A stretch of 64,000 bases of DNA, from contig NZ_CP108509.1 in assembly GCF_035917275.1 (NCBI RefSeq), forward strand, positions 744,001 through 808,000, given 5' to 3'. Numbering within the stretch: position 1 is the first letter of the stretch; each line of letters starts with the position of its first letter. The position numbers and the translations under genes were made by a program. This document shows positions 17,785 to 28,076 of this stretch, piece after piece. This stretch comes from Streptomyces sp. NBC_01237 (GTDB lineage Bacteria > Actinomycetota > Actinomycetes > Streptomycetales > Streptomycetaceae). The notes under the pieces were generated by a model, which worked only from the letters and a program-made list of their open reading frames with translations, searched no databases and was not told the DNA's origin.

Positions 17785-19095
17785 TCAGCGGCTCTGAAGC
17801 TCGTCGGTGCACCCGATGTCCTCCTCGTCCGCGCGGGCGTCACCCGCCGCCGCCCGTGCTGCCGGCCGCCCTCCGCGTGTCCTACGCCGAGCGGAGATCC
17901 CGAGCACCACCGCTGCGGCCAACAGAGTGCAGAGACCCATGCCGAGCATGGCCGCCCGCAGCCCGTAGGCATGTGCGACGACACCGGCAAGAATCGGGGG
18001 GGCCAGGCTCCCGAAGGACTGAACCGCCCTCCAGAGCCCCATGGCGCGTCCGTGCATCTCCGCAGGAGCGGCCTTGAGGAAGGCGATCCTGCTCGCGGGG
18101 TTGAAGAGACCCGCGGCCATTCCCCAGAGGGAGATGGCGGCGAATGCCATGCCCACACTGTGGGAGGAGGCGAACAGGGATTCCCCGGCGCCGACGAGCA
18201 CCACGGTCATGACGAAGAACCAACGGCGGACGACGAGAGTCTGCCCCTTCGACATCACGTAGGTCGCCGCCAGGAGCGCGACTCCGAAGGCCACTTGGAG
18301 AGCCGCGTACGTCTCGGCCGGCTCGGACAATACCTCGCTGACGAAGAGAATCTCCAACGGGCCGATCCAGCCCAGGGACACCCAGACAATGCCCGTCAGT
18401 ACCAGTGCCTCACGCAGCGACGGATCTCTGATGAGGCTCCGGTGACGGCCGCCCGCATCAGGGTTCCTGTCCCTGCTGCGGGAGGGCACGTCGACCCGCA
18501 GCACGCAGAAGATCGCCAGTCCGACCAGATGGACGGCCGCGTTCGCCCACTGGGCGCTGTTGCTGCCCCAGTTCGCCAGCATGACGGCCGACAGGGTGGG
18601 GCCCGCGACGATGGGAACGCTGCTGGCGAAGCCCAGCAGAATGCTCGATCTCACTTCCTGGTTGCTCCCCAGCATCCTGCTGGGCAACGCGTCGATGGCG
18701 ACCTGGGTGACCGCCCTGGCCACTCCGCTGATCAAGGCCGCCACGAGCAACCACTGCGCCGAGTCCGCGACGGCAAGGCCGACCGCCCCGCCGACACCGA
18801 CGGCAGTGCTCGCCGCCCCCACGACAGCGGGACTGTGCAGATCGGCCAGACGTCCTATCCACGGCCCCAGGAGGATGGTGGGGGCTCCCCAGACCGTGGC
18901 CACCAGGGCGAGGTACAGCTCCGTCGCACCCAGTTCGTAGGTCGCCCGCGCCTGGTTGGCGACCAATGCCATCCACCAGGCGGTGCCCATGGTGAGCTGG
19001 AGGGCTACCACCAGACTCAGGGGAGCGGGCCTGACCCGCAGGTGTCGTCGTAAGTGCCTCCTCCCTGCGGTCGTCTCGTCCTCCCCCGCTTTCAT
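17785..19095 (-). CDS. MFS exporter of the first NRPS operon
   Basis: The 436-residue product has about twelve hydrophobic helices and a charged middle loop (RSRDRNPDAGGRHRS) typical of the major facilitator superfamily, with the loop 2-3 motif GPWIGRLADLHSP. Its ATG overlaps the stop of the terminal NRPS gene (ATGA), so it is translationally coupled and probably exports the peptide or gives self-resistance. Codon 15 is TTA (bases 19053-19051), which makes expression depend on the bldA tRNA in Streptomyces. The C-terminal tail is long, polar and Arg/Ala/Asp-rich. Confidence 0.85.
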   Translation of the reverse strand: MKAGEDETTAGRRHLRRHLRVRPAPLSLVVALQLTMGTAWWMALVANQARATYELGATELYLALVATVWGAPTILLGPWIGRLADLHSPAVVGAASTAVGVGGAVGLAVADSAQWLLVAALISGVARAVTQVAIDALPSRMLGSNQEVRSSILLGFASSVPIVAGPTLSAVMLANWGSNSAQWANAAVHLVGLAIFCVLRVDVPSRSRDRNPDAGGRHRSLIRDPSLREALVLTGIVWVSLGWIGPLEILFVSEVLSEPAETYAALQVAFGVALLAATYVMSKGQTLVVRRWFFVMTVVLVGAGESLFASSHSVGMAFAAISLWGMAAGLFNPASRIAFLKAAPAEMHGRAMGLWRAVQSFGSLAPPILAGVVAHAYGLRAAMLGMGLCTLLAAAVVLGISARRRTRGGRPAARAAAGDARADEEDIGCTDELQSR

Positions 19096-22000
19096 GTGCG
19101 CTCGCGCAGAATGCTCTTGAAGATCGAAGCCAGCGTTCCCTCGTGGTCCGCGGACATCACGCTGTAGTGATCCGCGTCGACGTCGTGGATACGGACCTCC
19201 TTGGCGAAGGCTCCGATTCCGCGGTCGGCGGATTCCCGTACCTGCCGCGGGTAGGGGCTCTCCGCTCCATCCGCCGTGGCCCTGACGAGGTCGACCACCA
19301 GTTCCGACCGAGCCGGCCGGTAGGCACGAAAGGCTTGCAAGGTTCCGGCCAGCACCCGCAGCATCCCGGTCTCCGTCTCACTGGGGAGGCCGTCCGGCAC
19401 CAGGCCGCGCCGACGCAGCGTGGCCACCGCTTCCTCGGGGGTATCCCCTGCGGTGTCCTGGAGGCTGTCCCCGATCCAGGAGTCGATGAGGACCGTGGCC
19501 AGTGGAGCGCGTCCACGGCGGTCGAGCGCCGCGGCGAGTTCGTAGGCGACGTTGCCGCCGAAGGACCAGCCCGTCAGCACCAGCTGTCGTGAGGCGGCCA
19601 GTCGCTCGACGAGCGGAAGGTAGACCGCGGTGAACTCCTCCACCGAACCGGGAGTCCTGGCATCCGACTCCAGACCGGGCGCCTGCAGCCCGAGGAAGGA
19701 ACAGCGGTCCGCCAGCGCGCGGCTGAGCGGAAGGTACGGCAGTGCGGAACCCGTGGCCGCGTGTACGCCGATGACCAGCGGCCCTTCTTCCCGTGGCATC
19801 AGCGGAACGACAATGTCCTGCTCACTGCTGGTCGTCTCGCTGATCCATGCGGCGAGTTCTCGCGGTGTGGGATGGGCGAAGATCGTCGCCACGGACGGCT
19901 TGATACCCAGGCGCTCCTTGCACACGGCCGTGAGCTTGAGTACTTGGAGGGAGTGCCCGCCCAGGGCGAAGAAGCCCGTGTCAGGATCGGCCGACGGGAT
20001 CTCCAGGACGTTCTCGAAGACGGCACATACCCGAGCCTCCAGCGAACCGTCGGCCGGCTTCGGCCTCCTGACCGTGTCCCCCGTCGGTCGCCCGGAACCC
20101 GCACTCCGCCGGCTTTCCTTCCAGAGCGCTGTCAGGGCGGCTTGGTCCGTCTTGCCGTTCGGGGTGGTGGGGATGGTCTCCACCTCCACCAGGGCGGACG
20201 GGATGATGTTGTGCGGCAGCCGGTGCTCCAGATGACTGCGCAGGGCGCGCGGATCGGGTACGAAACCCTCCACCGGCACATAGAAACCGATCAGTCTCTG
20301 TTCAAGTCCGCTCCCCGTCACCAGCACGCGGGCGGCGGCGACCTCGGCCGACGCCAGCATCGCCTGTTCGATCTCCGCGGGTTCCAGACGGATCCCTCTC
20401 AGCTTCACCTGCCGGTCGCTCCGGCCGAGGTACTCCAGCTCGCCTCCCGGCAGTTGTCGGCAGACGTCCTGGGTGCGGTACATCCGGCCGCCCGGCACTC
20501 TGCTGTAGGGGTCCGGGAGAAACTTCTCCGCCGTGGCGGCGGGACTGCCCTCGTACCCGTCGGCAAGCCCCAGTTCGCCGGCTATGTACAGCTCTCCAGG
20601 CATACCCACAGGGACCGGCCGCAGGTCCGCGTCGAGCACGTACAGGCGTACGTAGGGCAATGGATGACCGATGGGTACGGTCCCCACGGGCCCGGGCCGG
20701 GTGAGGTGGTAGCTCACCGCGCCGGCCTCGGTGGGCCCGTACAGATTGATCAGTTCGGCTTCGAGCTTCCGGTGGGTCAGGGCCACGAGCCCCGGCTTGA
20801 GCTCCTCACCGGCGGACAGCACATGGCTCAGGGAAGGGCATCCGGAGGCGTCGAGCTGCCCCAGGAAGCTCTCCAGCATCGAAGGGACGAAGTTCACCAC
20901 GTTCACTTCATGCCGCTGGACGAACCGCGCGAGATAGCTCGGGTCCAGATGGCCGTCAGGGTCCGCCACCACGATCGTGGCCCCCTGGTAAAGAGGCCAG
21001 AAGAGCTCCCACACGGACACGTCGAAGCCGTAGGGCGTCTTGAGAAGGAGGCGATCGCCCGGGCCCACCGGTATCAGGTCCTGAAGCCAGTCGAGAAAGG
21101 CCAACGACGCGTCCGTGGGATAGGCAACAGGCTTCGGCCGTCCCGTGGACCCTGAGGTGTGCAGCACGTAGGCCGTGCGCTCCGAGGACAGCCCGTCGAC
21201 GGCGGTGTCCGGAAGGACATCCCCTACCGCGTCCGGATCCGCCAGGCTCTCCGTGCGCACAACGCCCCAGGGGCCGTCGGGCACCTTGTCAGCGGTCGCG
21301 CCATGGGCCGTGACAAGGTCAATGTCCAGCGCCGACAGCATGCCGTGGAGGCGTTCCCGCGGGGCCGATGGGTCCAGGGGGACGTAGGCCGCGCCGATCG
21401 CGCACACCGCGTGCAGGGCGGCAACCATGTCGAAGGAGCGCTGCATGAGCACGCCCACCCTGTCGCCGGGCCGCACACCGCGCCCGTACAGGCCGGCGGC
21501 GAACCGCTCGACTCTCTCCCACAGTTGTGCGTAGGTGAGCGTCCCCTCGTCACCGAGGAGCGCCACGGCATCCGGTGTCCGCCGCGCCTGCTCTCCGAAG
21601 GGCTCGCTGAGTGTCCGGTACGGCACCGTCGGCCGGGGCGAAGCGGCGGGCGGGAGAACCGTTTCCTCGTCGCGGGGACCGGTCAGTGCGTGCTCGGCCA
21701 GCTGGGCGTCCGGCCCATCGGTGAGCGAGCGGAGCAACTCTAGGTAGGCGTGGACGAAGCCCTCCACGAACGCCGTATCCGCCAGCCCGGGGAACCACTC
21801 GGCCTGCCCCTCGATCACACGGTCCGTCTGCTCCAGCGAGAGCGTCAGGTCGAACTTGGCCGTGCCGGTGTCCAGATGCGTGGGAGCCACCGTCCTCCCC
21901 TCCCACTGCAGCTGCCCGCCTGGAGTGTTCTGCCAGGCCAGCATGGTGCGGAACAGCGCGCTCTCCGATGTGTCCCCGCTGAGGCCGAGGAGTTCGACGA

Positions 22001-23081
22001 TGCGGTCGAAAGGCGTGTCCTGGTGGTCCTGCGCTTCCATGACCGTGACGCGCACCCGCTCCAGAACGTCCCGGAAGGTCCGGACACCGGTCAACTCGGT
22101 GCGCAGCGGGAGTGTGTTGACGAAGAAGCCGACGACGTTGTCGAGGCGAGGGTCGGGGCGTCCTGCGAACGGTGCGCCGACCACCACATCGTCCACACCC
22201 GCCACCCGTTGCAGCAGCACCTTGAACGCGGACAGGAGGACCACGAAGGTGGTCGTACCGGCCGACTCGGCGAGCCGCTCCACGGCGGAGACCGTGGGGG
22301 CCGGGATGACGAAGCCCATGAGCTTGCCGGCGGCGTGATCCGCCGGCCGGCGCGGGGCGTCACTGAACGGAGTCGGCGCGGCCGGGGCGCCGGACAGCTT
22401 CTTGGTCCAGTACGCCTCGTCCTCGGGATCGAGCGACTGCCCGGAGGTCTCGGCCACCCAGTCGAGGAACCGGAAGGACGGAACCGGGCCCAGGCTGCCG
22501 CCGCTCAGCAGGGTGCCCAGTTCATCGAGAAGGACGCCGACGGACCACCCGTCCACGACGATGTGATGGAAGCACAGCACGAGGTGCCAGCGGTCATCGG
22601 CAAGAAGGACGGCCGCACACCGGAAGAGCGGGCCCTCGTCCAGCCGGAACGGACGCTCGGCGCAGTCCGCGGCGATCCGGCGGGCCGTCCGGTCGGGGTC
22701 CGCGTCCGCGGACGGGGCCCGCAGGTCGTGCCAGGCGAGGGGCACTCCCTCACCCGGTACGACCTCCTGCCGGGGTTCACCGTCCTGCTCGGTGAAGCGG
22801 CAGCGCAGGACCGTGTGCCGGTCCTGCACGATGTGCAGGGCGTTCTGGAGGGCGTCCCGGGACGGCGTCCCGTGCAGCTCCGCCATCAGGGCAATGTTGT
22901 AGGTGGCTGTCCCCGGCTTCAGCTGTTCGAGAAACCACAGCCGACGCTGGGCGACCGACAGAGGCCCCCCGGTGTGCGTTCCGGCTCCGGCTCCGGTGGT
23001 CGTCCGGCCCAGCCCCTGCGCGAGCAGCTGGGCCACCAGCTGCTCCTGGCGGGAAGCGGACCCGGTGAGGTGCTCGCTCAT
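19092..23081 (-). CDS. NRPS, terminal module C-A-PCP-TE
   Basis: The 1329-residue product is coupled by ATGA to the preceding NRPS gene. Domains: C (HHIVVDG at 172-178), A ([25 protein letters not shown]), PCP (phosphopantetheine Ser in LGGHSL), and type I thioesterase (GWSFGG with Ser about 1173; His about 1305 in DADHYS). By eye the A-domain code reads D-V-W-N-L-A-L-A-V-K, which I cannot assign. Core A3 has Pro where Gly is usual (PKPV) and A7 reads YRTQD instead of YRTGD, both unusual. It adds the last residue and releases the product of the first NRPS line by hydrolysis or cyclisation. Confidence 0.9.
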   Translation of the reverse strand: MSEHLTGSASRQEQLVAQLLAQGLGRTTTGAGAGTHTGGPLSVAQRRLWFLEQLKPGTATYNIALMAELHGTPSRDALQNALHIVQDRHTVLRCRFTEQDGEPRQEVVPGEGVPLAWHDLRAPSADADPDRTARRIAADCAERPFRLDEGPLFRCAAVLLADDRWHLVLCFHHIVVDGWSVGVLLDELGTLLSGGSLGPVPSFRFLDWVAETSGQSLDPEDEAYWTKKLSGAPAAPTPFSDAPRRPADHAAGKLMGFVIPAPTVSAVERLAESAGTTTFVVLLSAFKVLLQRVAGVDDVVVGAPFAGRPDPRLDNVVGFFVNTLPLRTELTGVRTFRDVLERVRVTVMEAQDHQDTPFDRIVELLGLSGDTSESALFRTMLAWQNTPGGQLQWEGRTVAPTHLDTGTAKFDLTLSLEQTDRVIEGQAEWFPGLADTAFVEGFVHAYLELLRSLTDGPDAQLAEHALTGPRDEETVLPPAASPRPTVPYRTLSEPFGEQARRTPDAVALLGDEGTLTYAQLWERVERFAAGLYGRGVRPGDRVGVLMQRSFDMVAALHAVCAIGAAYVPLDPSAPRERLHGMLSALDIDLVTAHGATADKVPDGPWGVVRTESLADPDAVGDVLPDTAVDGLSSERTAYVLHTSGSTGRPKPVAYPTDASLAFLDWLQDLIPVGPGDRLLLKTPYGFDVSVWELFWPLYQGATIVVADPDGHLDPSYLARFVQRHEVNVVNFVPSMLESFLGQLDASGCPSLSHVLSAGEELKPGLVALTHRKLEAELINLYGPTEAGAVSYHLTRPGPVGTVPIGHPLPYVRLYVLDADLRPVPVGMPGELYIAGELGLADGYEGSPAATAEKFLPDPYSRVPGGRMYRTQDVCRQLPGGELEYLGRSDRQVKLRGIRLEPAEIEQAMLASAEVAAARVLVTGSGLEQRLIGFYVPVEGFVPDPRALRSHLEHRLPHNIIPSALVEVETIPTTPNGKTDQAALTALWKESRRSAGSGRPTGDTVRRPKPADGSLEARVCAVFENVLEIPSADPDTGFFALGGHSLQVLKLTAVCKERLGIKPSVATIFAHPTPRELAAWISETTSSEQDIVVPLMPREEGPLVIGVHAATGSALPYLPLSRALADRCSFLGLQAPGLESDARTPGSVEEFTAVYLPLVERLAASRQLVLTGWSFGGNVAYELAAALDRRGRAPLATVLIDSWIGDSLQDTAGDTPEEAVATLRRRGLVPDGLPSETETGMLRVLAGTLQAFRAYRPARSELVVDLVRATADGAESPYPRQVRESADRGIGAFAKEVRIHDVDADHYSVMSADHEGTLASIFKSILRERT

Positions 23082-26000
23082 GCGCCGTTCTCCTCCAGCA
23101 GTGCGGCGGCCTTCTTCTCCAGGGCAGCCATCACCAACCGTGCCTGCCCTTCCACTGTGGGGGCGTGCATGAAGTCCCGGACCGACAGCCGGATCTCGAA
23201 TGAGGCCTTGAGCGTCGCCAGCACACGCGTGGTCTGAAGCGAGTTGCCGCCCAGGGCGTAGAAGCCGTCGCGACGGCCGACTTTCCCGATCCCCAGCACC
23301 TCTGCCCACACAGCGGCGAGATGAGCCTCCAGAGGCGTCTGCGGTTCCTCCCAGGGCTTCTCCTCCTCGAAATCGGAGGGCCGCGGTTCGGGCAGCCGGT
23401 TTCGATCGATCTTTCCGCTCGCCGTGCGTGGCATTTCGCCGAGGTGGACGAACGCACTGGGAACCATGTACCAGGGCAGGCTGGACGCGGCGTGGCCGGC
23501 CAGCTCCGCGCGACCGGCCTCCCGCCCGACGGTGTAGGCCACCAGGCAGAGGTCACCGCCCGGTCCGGGACGCGCGATCACCACGCAGGAGGTGAGGGCA
23601 GGGTGGTCCAGGAGCACGCTCTCGACCTCACCGGTCTCCACCCGGCAGCCCCGGATCTTCACCAGGTGATCGGCACGGCCCAGATAGACGATCTCCCCGC
23701 CGGCACGGCGCCGGACCAGGTCCCCGGTGCGGTAGAGGCGTTCGCCCGGCCGCGCCGGGTACGGGTGGGGAACGAAGCTCTGTGCGGTGAGGCTCGCCCT
23801 GCCCACGTAGCCGCGGGCCAGGCCGTCCAGTCCGGCCACACAGAGCTCGCCCGGCATGTCGTGGGGAACCAGTTCCTGCGACTCGTCCATCACATAGAGC
23901 CGGTAGGCGCCCACCTGCGTGCCGATGACCGACAGTTCGGGGAGGGAGTCACCGTCGCCTTCCCATACAGCGACCTCGGAGGTCTCGGTCTGGCCGTACT
24001 GATTGTGCACGGGCACCCCGAAGTGCTGCGCGGCCCGCTCGATCAGGGCGGCCGAAGCGGCCTCTCCGCTGAGCGCGACCCACTGGAGGTGGGCGTATTC
24101 CTGCGGGTCGACTCCGTCGAGGTAGACCTCCAGCATGGAGGGCACGAAGTGCGCCAGCACGACGGGGTGCTCGCGGAGGAGGTCCGCGATGTGCTGGATG
24201 TCGGACTCGGCTTCGGCATCCGCCATAACGACGGTCGCACCGGTCATGAGAGGGAGGAAGATCTCCCAGATCGCGACGTCGAAGATGAGCGGCGTCTTGT
24301 AGAGCACCGCCTTCCCGCTGCCCAGCGCGTAGCGGCGCCGCAGCCATTCCAGACGGGTCCCGGCGCACAGATGATCGATGGCCACGCCTTTGGGCCTACC
24401 GGTCGAACCCGACGTGTAGTACACGTAGGCCAGGCCGGACGGATCAGTGGCGCGGGTCGTCGCGACAGCGTCCGGAACCGTTTCCGCGTCGGGGACGAGC
24501 AGGGGTGCCAGGCCGTCGAGCAGGTCGAGGCACTGCTCGTCGGTCACGACGAGGGCGAGTGAGGCGTCATCGGCTATGCCCGCCAGACGTGCCCTCGGGA
24601 GGCGCGGGTCGAGCGGCACGAACGCCCCGCCGGCCTTCAGTATCGCCAGCAGCGAGACGATCTGCTCGACCGAGCGCTGCATGCATACACCGACGACCGA
24701 CTCCCGGCCGATGCCTCGCTCGGCCATGACAGCCGCCAGGGCGTCGGATCGCCGGTCCAGTTCGGCATAGGTGACGTTCGCTCCGTCCGCAACGATCGCG
24801 ATCGCGTCAGGGGTTCGGGCGGCCTGTTCCACGACAGGGCCGTGCAAGGTCCAGTCGATCCGGTAGGACTCCACGCCCTGCGCGGTGTCCCGGAGGATTC
24901 CGGCCCTCGTCCCGTCCGGGAGCAGCGGAGCTTCCCCGACGGGAAGGGAGCGGGAGACCGGCGCCCTGCGCAGCAATTCGCCGAATGCCAGGCCGAACTG
25001 CTCGGCCCAGTCGGCGTCGAAGGTATCCGTCGCGTATTCGAGCTCGCAGGTGAACGTGTCCGATTCCCTGACGACGGACAGCGTGAGGTCGAACTTCGCC
25101 GTTCCGTTGTGGACGTGCACCGGCTCCGTCCTGCAGCCGGGCAGCGAGAGAGTAGTTGCCGACTCCGTGTTCTGCATCACGAAGACGGAGTCGAACAGGG
25201 GGTTCGCGTCCGCGCTCCGATGTGGTGCGACGGCGCCCACGACCTCGTCGAAGGGCAGTTCCTGGTGGCTCAGGGCCTCGCGCATGCGCTGCCCGACACT
25301 CCGGACCGCGTCCGTGAGCGAGGTTCCCTTGTCGAACTCGGTGGGAACGGCCACGGTGTTGACGAAGTAGCCGAGTATCGACTCGCTCTCCGGAGTCGTC
25401 CGGCAGGCCACCGGCACCCCCGTGCTCACCACATCATTCAGCGAGTAGCGGTGCAGCAGCGCCTGGAAGGCCGCCAGCAGGACGGAGAACGGCGTCGCCG
25501 AAGCCTGGGAGGAGACCTCCTCGACCGGTGCCGCGGGAACACCGAACCGATGGATCGCGCCCGCACGCGGGCCGTCGGCGGCACGGTTGCGACGCGGATG
25601 GATGGAGAGAGGCGGGTACCCCTGTTCGAGCGCCTCTTTCCAGTACTGCCGGGATCGCCGGGCCTCGTCGCCGGAGCGCCAGCCCTCCTGCCACTGGGCG
25701 TAGTCCCCGTACTGGTGGGGTACGGCCGGCAGGGCCACGTCGGCGCAGGCCGCGTTGAGATCGCCGAAGAAGATGTCGAGCGACCACGCGTCGATCACGG
25801 TGTGGTGGAAGACGAACAAGAGTCCATGGCTGCCGTCGGCAAGCGCGTAGAGGTGGACCCGCAGCAGGGGCGCGCGGGAGAGGTCGACGGGCTCGCAGGC
25901 GTCCTTGTGCGCGGCACGGATGAAATCGTCGAACGACTCCGCGTTCCTGCGCTCAACCACGAAGGGTGACGGTTCGCAGATCTCCTGGCGAAGGCCATCG

Positions 26001-26269
26001 GCGTCGACGACCAGCGCTGTGCGGAGAGCCTCGTGGCGTTCGACGACCAGGGAGACACCGCGTTCCAGAGCCTCGGCATCCAGCGGGCCGTCGATGTGGA
26101 AGGCCACGGGCACATGGTACGGAACGGTGCTCTCGTCGGCTTCCGCGAGGAACCAGAGCCGGCGCTGCGCCGCCGATGCCGGGGTCCGGTCGGCCGTCCT
26201 TCGCTTGGGGAACCCGGCCGCGGGTGGTGCCTGCCGGAGCCGGTCGAGCAGGGACAGGGGCTCACTCAT
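23078..26269 (-). CDS. NRPS, elongation module C-A-PCP
   Basis: The product is 1063 residues; its ATG at 26269 overlaps the upstream stop (ATGA). Domains: C (about 30-440; HHTVIDA with H155, H156 and D160), A (about 480-930; [24 protein letters not shown]) and PCP (Ser about 1010 in LGGNSL). The eye-read code is D-V-W-H-A-S-Q-E-V-K, nearly the same as the loading module, so both may take related, unusual substrates. Core A5 reads YGQTE instead of YGPTE. No epimerase or methyltransferase domain is present. It joins the second residue of the first peptide. Confidence 0.9.
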   Translation of the reverse strand: MSEPLSLLDRLRQAPPAAGFPKRRTADRTPASAAQRRLWFLAEADESTVPYHVPVAFHIDGPLDAEALERGVSLVVERHEALRTALVVDADGLRQEICEPSPFVVERRNAESFDDFIRAAHKDACEPVDLSRAPLLRVHLYALADGSHGLLFVFHHTVIDAWSLDIFFGDLNAACADVALPAVPHQYGDYAQWQEGWRSGDEARRSRQYWKEALEQGYPPLSIHPRRNRAADGPRAGAIHRFGVPAAPVEEVSSQASATPFSVLLAAFQALLHRYSLNDVVSTGVPVACRTTPESESILGYFVNTVAVPTEFDKGTSLTDAVRSVGQRMREALSHQELPFDEVVGAVAPHRSADANPLFDSVFVMQNTESATTLSLPGCRTEPVHVHNGTAKFDLTLSVVRESDTFTCELEYATDTFDADWAEQFGLAFGELLRRAPVSRSLPVGEAPLLPDGTRAGILRDTAQGVESYRIDWTLHGPVVEQAARTPDAIAIVADGANVTYAELDRRSDALAAVMAERGIGRESVVGVCMQRSVEQIVSLLAILKAGGAFVPLDPRLPRARLAGIADDASLALVVTDEQCLDLLDGLAPLLVPDAETVPDAVATTRATDPSGLAYVYYTSGSTGRPKGVAIDHLCAGTRLEWLRRRYALGSGKAVLYKTPLIFDVAIWEIFLPLMTGATVVMADAEAESDIQHIADLLREHPVVLAHFVPSMLEVYLDGVDPQEYAHLQWVALSGEAASAALIERAAQHFGVPVHNQYGQTETSEVAVWEGDGDSLPELSVIGTQVGAYRLYVMDESQELVPHDMPGELCVAGLDGLARGYVGRASLTAQSFVPHPYPARPGERLYRTGDLVRRRAGGEIVYLGRADHLVKIRGCRVETGEVESVLLDHPALTSCVVIARPGPGGDLCLVAYTVGREAGRAELAGHAASSLPWYMVPSAFVHLGEMPRTASGKIDRNRLPEPRPSDFEEEKPWEEPQTPLEAHLAAVWAEVLGIGKVGRRDGFYALGGNSLQTTRVLATLKASFEIRLSVRDFMHAPTVEGQARLVMAALEKKAAALLEENGA

Positions 26270-28050
26270 AACGGTATCCCGGGGGAATCGAGGTTCTCGA
26301 ACCGCTGCTCGAGGACGGTGGCGATGGAACGTACGGTGCCGGCCGTGAAGAACTCCTCCACGGTGAGGTCGAGCCCTGTCAGCCGGCGTAGCCGGCCGAC
26401 GAGTTGAACGGCTTTGAGGGAATTGCCGCCCGAGTCCAGGAATTCCTGATCGATCGACATCGGTGACCGGCCCGTCACTCCCGCCCACACTTCGGCGACG
26501 GCGGTGTGCAGCTCCGAGGCACCGCCCATGGACCCGTCCCCGGCCTCCGCGTCGAGCGCGTGTACGGGCAGGGCATCACGGTCCAGCTTGCCGTTGCGGT
26601 TCACGGGGAACTCGTCCAGAACCACATAGTGCGAGGGCACGGCTGCCGCCACGAGGGTCTCCGCGAGAAGACGCCGTGCGTCGCCGGGGCTGAAAGGAGA
26701 GTCCGTGAGCACGTAGCCGACCAGCCGTCCACCGGTCTCGTCGGGCACGACCTTGGCGGCGGCCTCCCGGACGCCCGGCAGCTTCCGGAGAGCGGCTTCC
26801 ACCTCCCCGGTCTCGATGCGGTTGCCGTGCAGCTTCACCTGGCTGTCGGTCCTGCCCAGGTACAGCAACCCGGCCTCGGGGTCATGCCTGACCCGGTCCC
26901 CGGTCCGGTACATGCGCTCTCCGGGTGGGCCGAACGGGTCCGGCAGAAACTTCTCGGCCGTGAGGACAGGCTCCCCGAGGTAGCCGTGCGCGAGGTTCCC
27001 GTCTCCGCCCAGGAAGAGCTCACCGGCCTCACCGTCGGGAACCCGTTCGAGGTGCTCGTCGAGGACGTAGGTACGGAACCCCGGGATGGCTTGCCCGATG
27101 GGTGTCGAGGCATGGCCGTGGTTCTCCCGGTAGGTCCACCAGGTGCATTCGCCCGACTCCGTGGGCCCGTACTGGTTGTCCACCCGGATTCCCAGTTTCT
27201 GGTGCACAGCTTCCGCCAGTTCCGGGGAGAGCGCCTCACCGCTGGCGAACAGATGACGCAGCGAGGGGGTGAACTCCCCCACGTCCTCCTGGTCGAGGAA
27301 GATGCGCAGAACCGACGGCACGAAATGGGCGACAGTGATCCGCTCGTCCCTGATCAGCGCGGCCACTCGCGCCGGATCCCGGTGCTCTCCCGGAGAGGCG
27401 AAAACCAGGGTGGCACCCACGGACAGCGGCCAGAAGAACTCCCAGAACGACACGTCGAATCCATAAGGTGTCTTCTGGATCACCCGGTCGCCCGGCCGGA
27501 GGCCGTACGTCTCCTGGAGCCAGCGCAGCCGGTTCACCGCGCCCGCGTGGGGGTAGACAACGCCCTTGGGTTTCCCGGTCGATCCGGAGGTGAACAGCAC
27601 GTAGGCGGCAACCGTAGGAGAGACCGCGATTGCCGGCGCCTGCCGCCCGGGCGTGCACTCAGCTGCGGGCACCTGTACCACGCCGAGGTCCAGCCAGTCG
27701 CGCATGGCTCCCGCACCGCCGGTAAGCACCACCCGGGCACCGGATGTACGGAGCATTCCCCGCACCCGAGCGTCGGGAAGCTCTTGCTCGATCGGCAAGT
27801 ACGCCGCACCCGCCTTGAGGATGCCCAGCATGCCGGCAATCAGGTCGAACGACCTTGGGCAGGCGACGGCCACGACATCGCCCGGCAGCACGCCCTTCTC
27901 GACAAGTATCGCGGCAATGCTGTCAGAGGCCCTCCGCAACGAGAGGTACGAGTGATCGATCCCCTCTGCCCGCACAGCCACGGCTTTTGGAGACTGCACC
28001 GCTCGATGGTCGAACAGCTCGTGCACACCGCCTGGTTCGGCATCGCTCAT
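26266..28050 (-). CDS. NRPS, loading module A-PCP
   Basis: The 594-residue product has an A domain (TSGSTGKPKGV at 154-164, FDVSFWEFFW near 198, DNQYGPTE, RNGKLDRD) and a PCP (Ser544 in LDSGGNSL), with no C domain, so it starts a chain. The code read by eye is D-V-W-H-F-S-Q-E-C-K. The first six positions match EntF serine (DVWHFS) but Q-E-C differ, so the substrate is open. Start chosen at ATG 28050 (GGGGGA eight bases upstream); ATG 28077, overlapping the MbtH stop, adds nine residues. The final sense codon is TTA (26271-26269), directly at the overlap with the next NRPS start, a striking place for a bldA-dependent codon. Confidence 0.88.
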   Translation of the reverse strand: MSDAEPGGVHELFDHRAVQSPKAVAVRAEGIDHSYLSLRRASDSIAAILVEKGVLPGDVVAVACPRSFDLIAGMLGILKAGAAYLPIEQELPDARVRGMLRTSGARVVLTGGAGAMRDWLDLGVVQVPAAECTPGRQAPAIAVSPTVAAYVLFTSGSTGKPKGVVYPHAGAVNRLRWLQETYGLRPGDRVIQKTPYGFDVSFWEFFWPLSVGATLVFASPGEHRDPARVAALIRDERITVAHFVPSVLRIFLDQEDVGEFTPSLRHLFASGEALSPELAEAVHQKLGIRVDNQYGPTESGECTWWTYRENHGHASTPIGQAIPGFRTYVLDEHLERVPDGEAGELFLGGDGNLAHGYLGEPVLTAEKFLPDPFGPPGERMYRTGDRVRHDPEAGLLYLGRTDSQVKLHGNRIETGEVEAALRKLPGVREAAAKVVPDETGGRLVGYVLTDSPFSPGDARRLLAETLVAAAVPSHYVVLDEFPVNRNGKLDRDALPVHALDAEAGDGSMGGASELHTAVAEVWAGVTGRSPMSIDQEFLDSGGNSLKAVQLVGRLRRLTGLDLTVEEFFTAGTVRSIATVLEQRFENLDSPGIPL

Positions 28051-28076
28051 CGAGAATTCCCCCACAGCACCGGCCA

